Shown piece by piece: positions 37,894 through 45,564 of a DNA stretch of 64,000 nt. A program made the translations under genes and the position numbers. This DNA is from Thioalkalivibrio sp. ALJT (GTDB taxonomy: Bacteria > Pseudomonadota > Gammaproteobacteria > Ectothiorhodospirales > Ectothiorhodospiraceae): assembly GCF_000381825.1 (NCBI RefSeq), contig NZ_KB907124.1:1-64000 (forward strand), read 5' to 3'. Each line of letters opens with the position of its first letter. The first letter of the stretch is position 1. The notes below the pieces were generated by a model, which was given only the letters and a program-made list of their open reading frames with translations, ran no database searches and was not told the DNA's origin.

Positions 37894-39054
37894 ATGCGGA
37901 TGAAGGTGCGCGGGCCGCGGTCGCGATGGCTGGGTGCGGGGCTGGTGCTGGGCATGGCGCTGGCAGGACCCGTGCAGGCCGAGGCTGGGTGTCCGCCCGC
38001 AGGGGGTTGGGCCACGCCGGGAGGCGAGCCGGTGGACAGCGCCGCCCTGTACGCAGAGCTAGCCACGGCGGATGCGGTTCTGATCGGCGAGCACCACGAC
38101 CGCATGGACCATCACCGCTGGCAGCTTGGTACGCTGGCGGCCCTGCATGGGTACCGGCCGGACCTAGTGATCGGGCTGGAGATGCTGCCGCGCTCGAAGC
38201 AGCCGGTGCTGGATGCCTGGGTGGCCGGCGAGCTGGCACCCGAGGCCTTCCTGGAAGCGAGCGAGTGGTATACCCACTGGGGATTCGATCCGGCGCTGTA
38301 CTGGCCCATTCTTCATTTTGCCCGGGTGCATGCGATCCCGTTGCTGGCGCTGAATCTGGAACGCGACAAGATCCGGAGCCTCGGGCACGACGGCTGGGAT
38401 GCGCTGGATGCCGAGCTGCGCGATGGTGTTACCGCCCCGGCGCCGGCAAGTACCGCGTATCGGGCCTACCTGGACGCGGTGCTGGAGCGGCATCCGACGG
38501 GCATGAGGCCGAACCGTGACCGCTTTATTGCGACCCAGTTGGCCTGGGATCGCATGATGGCGGGGGCGATCGCGCAGCGGATCGAGGCGGGCGGCGCGGA
38601 GCCGCCGCTGGTGGCGGCGCTGATCGGCTCCGGGCATCTGGAATACGGCTATGGCGTCCCGCATCAGCTGGCGGATCTCGGGATCGAAGCGGCGCCGGTG
38701 TTGCTCCCGCGCGCGCCGGGCGACTGTAGTGACACGGATCCGGCACTGGCGCGCGCGGTGTTCGGCGTGCCGGCTGACCCGCGCTTCGAACCCGCAGGCC
38801 CCATGCTGGGCGTGCAGATCGAGTCGGCCGACTCGGGGGTGCGTATTCTCGGAGTGCAGGATGGCTCGGTGGCTGCGAGGACCGACCTGAAGGCCGGCGA
38901 TCGCGTGTTGCGGGCGGGTGAACGCGAAGTGAATTCGACGACGGACTTGCAGCGCGTGGTGCGTGGCGTACAGCCGGGTACCTGGTTACCGCTGGAAATT
39001 GAACGCGACGGCGAACACCTGGAGCGCGTCGCGCGTTTCCCACGGGAGGATTGA
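37894..39054 (+). CDS. ChaN-type haem-binding protein with C-terminal PDZ domain
   Basis: A 386-aa exported protein with a signal peptide (LGAGLVLGMALAGPVQA|EAGC). The ChaN/Tiki-superfamily domain spans about 40-265 with ADAVLIGEHHDRMDHH, VIGLEMLPRSKQPVLDAW and LIGSGHLEYGYGVPHQL. A PDZ domain follows (about 295-380, VRILGVQDGSVAARTDLKAGDRVLRAG). ChaN in Campylobacter binds haem; TIKI relatives are metalloproteases, and the HH/H residues seen would suit either. The start at 37894 has AGGAG 6 nt upstream. An M1-like peptidase follows after 3 nt, implying a coupled envelope role. Confidence 0.85.
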   Translation: MRMKVRGPRSRWLGAGLVLGMALAGPVQAEAGCPPAGGWATPGGEPVDSAALYAELATADAVLIGEHHDRMDHHRWQLGTLAALHGYRPDLVIGLEMLPRSKQPVLDAWVAGELAPEAFLEASEWYTHWGFDPALYWPILHFARVHAIPLLALNLERDKIRSLGHDGWDALDAELRDGVTAPAPASTAYRAYLDAVLERHPTGMRPNRDRFIATQLAWDRMMAGAIAQRIEAGGAEPPLVAALIGSGHLEYGYGVPHQLADLGIEAAPVLLPRAPGDCSDTDPALARAVFGVPADPRFEPAGPMLGVQIESADSGVRILGVQDGSVAARTDLKAGDRVLRAGEREVNSTTDLQRVVRGVQPGTWLPLEIERDGEHLERVARFPRED

Positions 39055-39057
39055 CCG

Positions 39058-41022
39058 ATGCCCTGGCGTCGATGGTGGTGCGGGTTGTTCTGTCTGCTGG
39101 CGGCGGCCGGCGCGGTGGCGGATTCAGGCGCGGCCGGGCCCGAGCTGGAGCTGGTGCTCTGGCCCGAGCAGGCGCGACTGGAGGGGCATTTCCGGGTGGA
39201 ACTGCAATACCTGGATGCGGCATCTCCGGTACGCTTCCGGCTGGACCCCGGCATTGCCGTCGACGCCGTGGAGCTGGACGGTCAGGCCCTGGCATACACC
39301 CGTAGCGACGACGGCTGGCTGGAGTTGACGCAATCGCTCGCGGCGGTTGATGGCACGCTGGTGATCCGTTACGGGGCACGCCTCTCCGATGCCCCGCGCG
39401 GCGCCCGCGGGGGCGGCTATCTCGGTGCCGAGGGCGGCTTCCTGCCACCGGGTGCTGACTGGTACCCGCGCCGGCCGGCGGCCGAGCCGCATCCGTTCCG
39501 TGTGGACCTCGATGTAATGGACGGCCACCTCGGGGTCGCATCCGGTTCGCGGGTGACGGAAGATCACGCAGAGGCGAGCTACCGTGCGACTTTCGAACAC
39601 CCCGGCGGGCGCGCCCTGGCGGTGGCGACCGGGCCCTGGGAACCGGTCACGCAGGCGGCGGGCGAGGTCGAGATTCGCACCCTGTTTCCGGCCGCGCTGG
39701 AGGCCGGCTTTGGCGAGCTCTATCGCAATCAGGCGGCCGCCTACATCGAGCGATTTTCCGACGAGCTGGGTGCGTACCCGTTCTCCACCTTCACCATTGC
39801 CGCGAGCCCGCAGCCGGTGGGCCTGGCGTTTTCCGGGTTTACGTTGCTGGGCACACAGGTGATCCCGCTGCCCTTTATCCCGTATACCTCGCTGGGCCAC
39901 GAGGTGTTGCACAGCTGGTGGGGGACGAGCGTCTATGTGGACCCTGCCGATGGGAACTGGTCGGAGGGGCTGACGACCTTCCTCGCCGACTATCAGTTCA
40001 AGCGAGAGGCCGGTGAAGCGCGCGCCGAACGCGGCCAGTGGTTGCGCGACTATGCGGCGCTGCCGGCAACCGAGGACCGTCCGCACGGGACGTTTCGTGG
40101 CGGCAATGCGGGGGCGGCGCGGATCGCGGGCTACCATCGCGGGGCCATGCTGTGGTTGATGCTGGAGGACTGGATCGGTCGCGAGGCGCTGCTGGCCGGT
40201 ACGCGTGAGCTGTATGCGCAGTGGCGTTTTCGCGAGGCCGACTGGGATGCGCTGATTGCGACCTTTGACCGCGAGGCCGATGCCGACCTGCGGCCCTTCT
40301 TCGACCAGTGGATCGGTCGTAGTGGTGCGCCGCTGCTGGAACTGACGCAGGTTCAGCGCGAGAGCGCGGAGGCCGGGTGGCAGCTGCGTGCACAATTGCA
40401 TCAGCGTAGCCCGGGCGAGCCCTGGAAGCTGCGTGTCCCGCTGGGACTGAAGACAGAAGATGGGCAGGAAACCCACTGGGTGGAGCTGGAGCAAGAGGGG
40501 CGAGAGGTCGTGATCGAGACGGACGCACGGCCGCTGGCGGTTGCAGTCGATCCGGACTGGCGACTGTTCCGTCACCTGGCGGCGGAGGAGTCGCCGGACA
40601 TCCTGCGCCGGGCGGCGCTGGACCCGCAAACGCGCCTGATCGCACTGGGTGATGCCAGTGCCGAGGAAGTGGCGTCCTGGCTTGGACGGTTACCGGACCC
40701 GGCCGAGCGCGATCAAGGCACGCGCATCCTGCTGGGTGACCACGAAGCCACCCGGCGCTGGCTGGCGGAACGCGGATTCCCCGGTCATCCTGCGACAGTC
40801 AAGCCGGGTCTCGATGTCCCGCCCGGGCCGCGTGCCTGGATGGTGCCGGGCGCGGCGGTGGTCGTGATCAGCGGTGCCGATGCAGCGGCGCGCCGTGAGG
40901 TGGTGGGGGCCCTGCGCCATCGCTCGCACTACAGCTACCTGCTGCCGGGGCAGGATGATGCGCCGACGACCGGACTGTGGCCGGTGCCCGGTGTCTGGCA
41001 GGAATTGAACGATGACGAATGA
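39058..41022 (+). CDS. Exported M1-family (gluzincin) peptidase-like protein
   Basis: A 654-aa protein with a signal peptide (WCGLFCLLAAAGAVA) and the gluzincin zinc site HEVLHSWWG followed by the third ligand in NWSEGLTTF. An N-terminal beta domain precedes the catalytic domain (about 220-430). The C-terminal part (about 480-654) is not recognised. The usual M1 exopeptidase motif GAMEN is absent (the equivalent region reads VGLAFSGFTLLG), so it may not be a classical aminopeptidase. It follows the ChaN-PDZ gene by 3 nt and overlaps the HIT gene by 11 nt, so the three are one operon. Confidence 0.86.
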   Translation: MPWRRWWCGLFCLLAAAGAVADSGAAGPELELVLWPEQARLEGHFRVELQYLDAASPVRFRLDPGIAVDAVELDGQALAYTRSDDGWLELTQSLAAVDGTLVIRYGARLSDAPRGARGGGYLGAEGGFLPPGADWYPRRPAAEPHPFRVDLDVMDGHLGVASGSRVTEDHAEASYRATFEHPGGRALAVATGPWEPVTQAAGEVEIRTLFPAALEAGFGELYRNQAAAYIERFSDELGAYPFSTFTIAASPQPVGLAFSGFTLLGTQVIPLPFIPYTSLGHEVLHSWWGTSVYVDPADGNWSEGLTTFLADYQFKREAGEARAERGQWLRDYAALPATEDRPHGTFRGGNAGAARIAGYHRGAMLWLMLEDWIGREALLAGTRELYAQWRFREADWDALIATFDREADADLRPFFDQWIGRSGAPLLELTQVQRESAEAGWQLRAQLHQRSPGEPWKLRVPLGLKTEDGQETHWVELEQEGREVVIETDARPLAVAVDPDWRLFRHLAAEESPDILRRAALDPQTRLIALGDASAEEVASWLGRLPDPAERDQGTRILLGDHEATRRWLAERGFPGHPATVKPGLDVPPGPRAWMVPGAAVVVISGADAAARREVVGALRHRSHYSYLLPGQDDAPTTGLWPVPGVWQELNDDE

Positions 41023-41437
41023 TTTTGTACTGGACCCGCGCCTGGAAGCAGATACCTGGGCGGTCGCGGAGTGGCCGTTATCCAGCCTGAGGCTGATGGA
41101 TCACCGCGACTATCCCTGGTTCCTGCTGGTTCCGCGGCGGGCGGACGTGACGGAACTGCATCAGCTGGATGCAGCGGATGCCGCACAAGTGCTGCGCGAG
41201 TCGCGCATGCTCGCGCGGGCGATGGAACAGGCGTTTGCGCCCTCGGCCCTGAACGTGGCCAAGCTTGGCAATATCGTCGGCCAGCTCCATCTCCATCATG
41301 TAGCGCGTTTCAAGGGGGACGCCGCATGGCCGGGTCCGGTCTGGGGGACGCCGCATCCCGGGGGGCTGGAACGACACGAGGCCGAGGAGCGCATGGGGCG
41401 CGTCCTCGGCCTCGTGGTGGATCACGCGGACCGGTAA
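41012..41437 (+). CDS. HIT-domain nucleotide-binding protein
   Basis: A 141-aa HIT-family protein with QLHLHHVARF as the histidine triad, preceded by LNVAKLGNIVGQ. The N-terminus has RDYPWFLLVPRR. HIT proteins hydrolyse nucleotide phosphoramidates or diadenosine compounds; this proteobacterial subgroup has no assigned substrate. It overlaps the peptidase gene by 11 nt and is convergent with ompW (23 nt between stops). Confidence 0.9.
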   Translation: MTNDFVLDPRLEADTWAVAEWPLSSLRLMDHRDYPWFLLVPRRADVTELHQLDAADAAQVLRESRMLARAMEQAFAPSALNVAKLGNIVGQLHLHHVARFKGDAAWPGPVWGTPHPGGLERHEAEERMGRVLGLVVDHADR

Positions 41438-41460
41438 AGGCGTGGTACGCGTGCGCTCGG

Positions 41461-42111
41461 TCAGAAGCGGTAGCCGAGGTTTACACCGAAGGTCCAGGGG
41501 TCAATGTTGACCGTACCGAGATGGGTACCTTCCAGGGATGCGTCGGTGTCGATGTCGATCCAGCGCACCTCGCCGTTCACGAACCAGTTGTCGTCCACCG
41601 CGAAGTCGATCCCGGCCTGCACCGCCGCCCCCCAGGAATCGTCGAGGTCCACATCTGCGCCCAGCACGGCGCTCGTGTCCTGGTCGAAGATGAAGGTGTA
41701 GTTGATGCCTGCGCCTACGTACGGGCGGATGCCGGAGCCGTTGTTGAAATGGTACTGCAGGCTGAGGGTTGGCGGCAGATGCCGAGTGGTACCCACTTTA
41801 CCGATGCCGTCAATCGTAATGTCGTGCTTGAACGGGATCGCGACCAGCAGCTCCAGACCCAGGTTGTCGGTCAGCATGTAGGTGATGTTGCCGGACGGTT
41901 TGGTGTCGGAACCGAGATCGACCGATGCATTGCCCAGGTGGGTCAGGGTGCCGTTGTCGGACTTGGGCGCCACATGGGTCAGACCGCCACGGATCAGCCA
42001 GTCGCCGGCGGAGACATCGGCACTGGCGGCGGTAGCGTGTGCCGGGATCAGGGCAGCGGGGGCCAGCAGTCCGGCCAGTGCCAGGGAGCGGAAGGTCAGG
42101 GTGCGTCGCAT
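41461..42111 (-). CDS. ompW: OmpW-family outer-membrane beta-barrel
   Basis: A 216-aa protein with a signal peptide (LALAGLLAPAALIPAHATA) and an eight-stranded OmpW barrel. Motifs are GDWLIRGGLTHVAPKSDNG, NLGLELLVAIPFKHDI, RHLPPTLSLQYHFN and a terminal aromatic NLGYRF for barrel assembly. OmpW forms a narrow hydrophobic channel. The start at 42111 has GGAGG 7 nt upstream. An FNR-like box centred about 70 nt upstream suggests oxygen control, as known for E. coli ompW. Confidence 0.94.
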   Translation of the reverse strand: MRRTLTFRSLALAGLLAPAALIPAHATAASADVSAGDWLIRGGLTHVAPKSDNGTLTHLGNASVDLGSDTKPSGNITYMLTDNLGLELLVAIPFKHDITIDGIGKVGTTRHLPPTLSLQYHFNNGSGIRPYVGAGINYTFIFDQDTSAVLGADVDLDDSWGAAVQAGIDFAVDDNWFVNGEVRWIDIDTDASLEGTHLGTVNIDPWTFGVNLGYRF

Positions 42112-42174
42112 GTTCGGTTCCTCCGATTTATTAGGTGTGCGGGAGCACTGTCGCGCACACCGCATCAGGAAACG

Positions 42175-42188
42175 TTGATGCAGATCAT
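42175..42188 (-). promoter_or_regulatory. FNR/Anr-like binding site upstream of ompW
   Basis: TTGATGCAGATCAT matches the FNR consensus TTGAT-N4-ATCAA in nine of ten fixed positions. Its edge is 63 nt upstream of the ompW ATG, compatible with activation of a promoter starting roughly 20-25 nt before the gene. Confidence 0.6.
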
Positions 42189-42332
42189 TTGTTGTGCCGG
42201 TTCTGATGAATCATGCGTTTTCGGGCGCCCTGTGGATATACTGCAGGAACGCCCTACTATAGGAATAGCCTGTTTGGAGACGAGCGGCCAGGCCCCTCGC
42301 CACAGCAAAGACCGACAAGACGATTCAGCGCC

Positions 42333-42399
42333 GCATGACTGCACGGCAGTGATCGCCGCTTGTTCGCGCGCAAAAGCGCTAGAGCGCGGACATGCGATT
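42333..42399 (+). repeat. Dispersed intergenic element, copy C (ompW-SDR gap)
   Basis: It aligns with copy A (5027-5093) over the whole length: ATGACTGCACGG at the left, the core CGCAAAAGCG (42369-42378) in the middle, GCGCGGACATGCGATT at the right. Only one base of length difference and about 70 % identity by eye separate them. It ends 14 nt from the SDR stop codon. Confidence 0.6.
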
Positions 42400-42413
42400 C
42401 AATCAGCGTATCC

Positions 42414-43118
42414 CTAGAACGGCAGGCGTTGTCCCTCGAAGTCAAAGAAGGTGCCGGAATTCGAGGCGTCCAGTCCGTCGAGGACCTGGAGTAGCGCATC
42501 AGTGGCGGTTTCTGGCGCCAGGACTTCGGGGGCGCGTTTACGGTAGGGCTCGGACAGGCGTGTGGCACAGGTGCCGGGCTGCAGGGCCACGATCACGGCC
42601 TGGCGGTGACTGAAACGCAGTTCCAGCGCAGTCGTGCGCACGATCTGGTTGAGCGCCGCCTTGGAGGCGCGATAGCTGAGCCAGCCACCGAGGTGGTTGT
42701 CCGCGATCGAACCGACGCGGGCGGACAGGGTGGCGAAGATGCCCTTGCGCGTGCGCGGCAGCAGCGGCGCCAGATGCTTGAACAGCAGAGCCGGGCCGAT
42801 CGCGTTGATCGCAAAGGCGTGAGCCATGATTTCGGGCTCCAGCTCGCGCAGGCGTTTCTCGGGGCCGTGGCCGTCGATGGTAAGGATGCCGGTGGCGTCC
42901 AGGATCAGGTCCCATTCCGGTGCCTGTTCCAGAAGCCGGGCCGCTGCGTGCTGGATGCTGCCTTCGTCGAGCAGGTCCAGCGGTGGGTCACTGTGCCGGT
43001 GCAACCCGATGACATGGCCGCAGTCGGGGTCCTGTTCGAGGTGGTGAATGAAGGCGGTGCCGAGTCCGCCCGTGGCGCCGATGACCACGGCACGATAGGG
43101 TGTTTGCAGGGATTCCAT
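42414..43118 (-). CDS. Short-chain dehydrogenase (CsgA/C-factor-like)
   Basis: A 234-aa SDR with nucleotide-binding motif VVIGATGGLGTAF, structural N-A-x-G region INAIGPALLFKHL, catalytic Ser in TLSARVGSI and the YRASK active site. It resembles the C-factor/CsgA-like group found in many proteobacteria; the substrate is unknown. The start at 43118 was chosen because the upstream open frame is the antisense of the next gene. It is divergent from the DUF1538 operon, with about 76 nt between starts. Confidence 0.88.
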   Translation of the reverse strand: MESLQTPYRAVVIGATGGLGTAFIHHLEQDPDCGHVIGLHRHSDPPLDLLDEGSIQHAAARLLEQAPEWDLILDATGILTIDGHGPEKRLRELEPEIMAHAFAINAIGPALLFKHLAPLLPRTRKGIFATLSARVGSIADNHLGGWLSYRASKAALNQIVRTTALELRFSHRQAVIVALQPGTCATRLSEPYRKRAPEVLAPETATDALLQVLDGLDASNSGTFFDFEGQRLPF

Positions 43119-43194
43119 AGGACTGAGACCGCCGACCCGGTGATTGATTCCGGCGCGGTTGCCCCGGCGTGCGCCGGGATGGGACAGCGAGCGC

Positions 43195-44706
43195 ATGAAC
43201 TTTTTCCATACCCTCGGCCACGCGGCCCGCAATCTGGCTCCCATCGTGATCGTAGTCGCGGTGTTCCAGGCACTGGTGCTGCGTACGGTGCCGGAGGGCC
43301 TGTTGGCGATGGTGGTCGGGCTGGCCATTGTGGTGTTCGGCGTGGCGCTGTTCCTGCAGGGCCTGGAGATGGGTATCTTCCCCATCGGCAAGAATCTTTC
43401 CAACGCCCTGGCACGACGGGGTTCCCTCCTGCTGCTGATGGCCTTCGGTTTTACCCTCGGCTTTGCCACGGTAATCGCGGAACCGGCCCTGATCGCGGTG
43501 GCCGAACAGGCGGAGCTGATCAGCGAGGGGCGAATCGAGGGGTTCGTCCTGCGCCTGATCGTCGCGCTGTCCGTGGGTGCCGTGGTGGCGCTGGGGATCC
43601 TGCGCACGGTCATGGGCCACCCGCTGCACTGGTACATCCTGACGGGCTACGTGCTGGTGGTACTGGTGACCTTCTTTGCCCCCGAAGAGATCGTGGGCCT
43701 GGCCTACGACTCCGGCGGGGTAACGACGAACATCGTGACCGTGCCGCTGGTGGCCGCTCTGGGGCTGGGTCTGGCCGCCTCGATCAGCGGGCGCAATCCG
43801 TTGCGCGATGGTTTTGGCCTGGTGGCACTGGCGGTGATGGTGCCGATGATCACGGTGCAGCTCTACGGGATCATCGTGTTCGCCGGTGCCGAGATCGATG
43901 CCCCGGGTAACGGCGAGACCGCGGCGATGGATGCGGATACGGATCTGCCGGGCGCCGATGAGGGGCACTGGCTGTCCGCGATGGGTATGGACCTCTTGTT
44001 GATGCTGCGCGACGTGGCACCGATCATCGCGGTGATCGTGGTATTCCAGTACTTCGTGCTGCGCAAGCGCATCCCCTACCTGCCGCGCGTCATCTTCGGT
44101 TTCGTGCTGGTAGTGCTGGGGCTGTACGCCTTTGTGGTCGGCCTCAAGCTGGGTCTGTTTCCGATCGGCGAGAGCATGGCCGAGCAGCTGATCACTAACG
44201 AACTGTTCCTGTGGGTCTATCTGTTCGCGTTCTCCATCGGGTTTGCGACCACGATGGCGGAACCGGCCCTGATTGCGATCGGCCAGAAGGCCGAGGAGGC
44301 GGCGCACGGTTCATTGCGGGGTAATGTGATCCGCATCCTGGTCGCACTGGGGGTGGCCATCGGCATCACCATCGGGGTTCATCGAATCCTCGCAGGGGAT
44401 TCCATCCACCACTACATCATGGGCGGCTACCTGCTGGTCATCGTACTGACGATCCTCGTGCCCAAGCAGATCGTGGCCCTCGCGTTCGATCTGGGGGGGG
44501 TGACCACATCGGAGGTGACCGTGCCGCTGGTGACGGCGCTGGGGATCGGCCTGGCCACGCACCTGGAGGACCGCAACGTGCTGATCGACGGCTTTGGTCT
44601 GATCGCATTTGCCTCGATTTTCCCCATTGTCACGGTGATGCTCTATGCGATCGTCGTGGATCTTTACGAACGCTGGTTCGCTCGTACCGAGCGGCAGGAG
44701 GAGTAG
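43195..44706 (+). CDS. Tandem DUF1538 membrane protein (predicted transporter)
   Basis: A 503-aa integral membrane protein made of two homologous halves (about 1-240 and 265-503). Each half has the same ordered motifs: a helix with VVVFQ-like start, GLxLGLFPIG, GFATxxAEPALIA, the YxLVxxLT helix and SGGVTTNxVTVPLVxALG. About 12-14 helices are expected. DUF1538 has no experimentally assigned substrate that I know of. The internal duplication and paired conserved AEPALIA and GGVTT motifs resemble inverted-repeat transporters. It is followed after 3 nt by a PII-like gene and then a CBS gene, which look like its regulatory subunits. Confidence 0.9.
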   Translation: MNFFHTLGHAARNLAPIVIVVAVFQALVLRTVPEGLLAMVVGLAIVVFGVALFLQGLEMGIFPIGKNLSNALARRGSLLLLMAFGFTLGFATVIAEPALIAVAEQAELISEGRIEGFVLRLIVALSVGAVVALGILRTVMGHPLHWYILTGYVLVVLVTFFAPEEIVGLAYDSGGVTTNIVTVPLVAALGLGLAASISGRNPLRDGFGLVALAVMVPMITVQLYGIIVFAGAEIDAPGNGETAAMDADTDLPGADEGHWLSAMGMDLLLMLRDVAPIIAVIVVFQYFVLRKRIPYLPRVIFGFVLVVLGLYAFVVGLKLGLFPIGESMAEQLITNELFLWVYLFAFSIGFATTMAEPALIAIGQKAEEAAHGSLRGNVIRILVALGVAIGITIGVHRILAGDSIHHYIMGGYLLVIVLTILVPKQIVALAFDLGGVTTSEVTVPLVTALGIGLATHLEDRNVLIDGFGLIAFASIFPIVTVMLYAIVVDLYERWFARTERQEE

Positions 44707-44709
44707 GCG

Positions 44710-45057
44710 ATGAAGTTTTCCGCACTGGTGGCCGTTCTTTCCGATGACCTTGAAGAACAGGCAATCGCGGCGGCCAAAGCGGCCGGTGCAGCCGGAGTGA
44801 CGATCATGGATGCGCGTGGTATCGGAGCCGAGGCCCGCAGGACGTTTCTGGGCATGACCTACGAGGGCAGTCAGTCGGTCCTGTTGTGGGTGCTGGAGAA
44901 GAAGGTGGCCCTGAATGTACTCAAGTGTATTTCGAAGGAGCTGGATCTCGCCAATGATCCGCGCGGGATCGCCTTCACGGTGGATGTGGCCCACCTGGCG
45001 GGGATCGGGCGCAACCAGATCGAGCAGTTCCAGGAACAGGTCAAAGACGAAATCTGA
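44710..45057 (+). CDS. PII-like signalling protein (DUF1538-associated)
   Basis: A 115-aa protein with a PII/GlnB-like ferredoxin fold: MKFSALVAVLSDDLEEQAIAAAKAAGA as strand-helix, GVTIMDARGIGAEARRTFLGMTYEGS in place of the T-loop, and VDVAHLAGIGRNQIEQF at the end. The uridylylation Tyr and the usual T-loop sequence of GlnB/GlnK are missing, so it is a PII-like rather than a classical nitrogen PII. Such proteins bind adenine nucleotides and gate partner proteins. It sits between DUF1538 and CBS genes with 3- and 11-nt gaps. Confidence 0.85.
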   Translation: MKFSALVAVLSDDLEEQAIAAAKAAGAAGVTIMDARGIGAEARRTFLGMTYEGSQSVLLWVLEKKVALNVLKCISKELDLANDPRGIAFTVDVAHLAGIGRNQIEQFQEQVKDEI

Positions 45058-45068
45058 CGGAGAACATC

Positions 45069-45461
45069 ATGCTGGTAAGTGAAGTCCTGCGACCGAATGT
45101 CGTGACCGTTTCGCCGTTGGCAACGCTGCGCGAGGCCATGCAGCTGATGCGCAGGCATGGGGTCAAGTCCCTGGTAGTCGAGAAGCAGCATGCCCACGAT
45201 GCCTACGGGATCATCACCTACACGACGATTCTGAAGACGATCGTGGCGGAGGAGGGTGACATTGACCTGTCCAATGTCTACGACGTCTGTAACAAGCCCG
45301 TAATCACGGTACCCGCCGAGATGGATGTGAAGTACGTGGCCCGGTTGATGGTCAGTCAGGGGATTCGGCGTCTGGTCGTGCTGCGGGGCAACGAGCTGGA
45401 GGGTATTGTGACGACCAGTGATATTGTGGGCTCCATCCTGCAGATGGCTGATCTTGAGTGA
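45069..45461 (+). CDS. CBS-domain pair protein
   Basis: A 130-aa protein consisting of two CBS motifs (about 1-60 and 70-128): MLVSEVLRPNVVTVSP, GIITYTTILKTIV, CNKPVITVPAEMDVKYVARLM and GIVTTSDIVGSIL. Bateman modules bind ATP, AMP or related nucleotides. The gene has a GGAG site and is the third gene of the DUF1538 operon, so it probably senses energy state for the membrane protein. Confidence 0.9.
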   Translation: MLVSEVLRPNVVTVSPLATLREAMQLMRRHGVKSLVVEKQHAHDAYGIITYTTILKTIVAEEGDIDLSNVYDVCNKPVITVPAEMDVKYVARLMVSQGIRRLVVLRGNELEGIVTTSDIVGSILQMADLE

Positions 45462-45564
45462 GTCGGGCGGGATGGACCCTTGTTTGGCACGGCAGCCTCC
45501 AGGCGGGACCGCATTCCGCATCGGCCCCGCTCCGGATGCTCATTTGTAACGCCAGGACGGCCTG

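Larger units (their letters stand above)
42112..42413. other. ompW upstream intergenic region
   Basis: It holds the FNR-like site (42175-42188) and copy C of the dispersed element (42333-42399). An inverted repeat, GTGTGCGGG-type arms around 42135-42160, lies between the FNR site and the gene. No small gene is supported. Confidence 0.6.
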
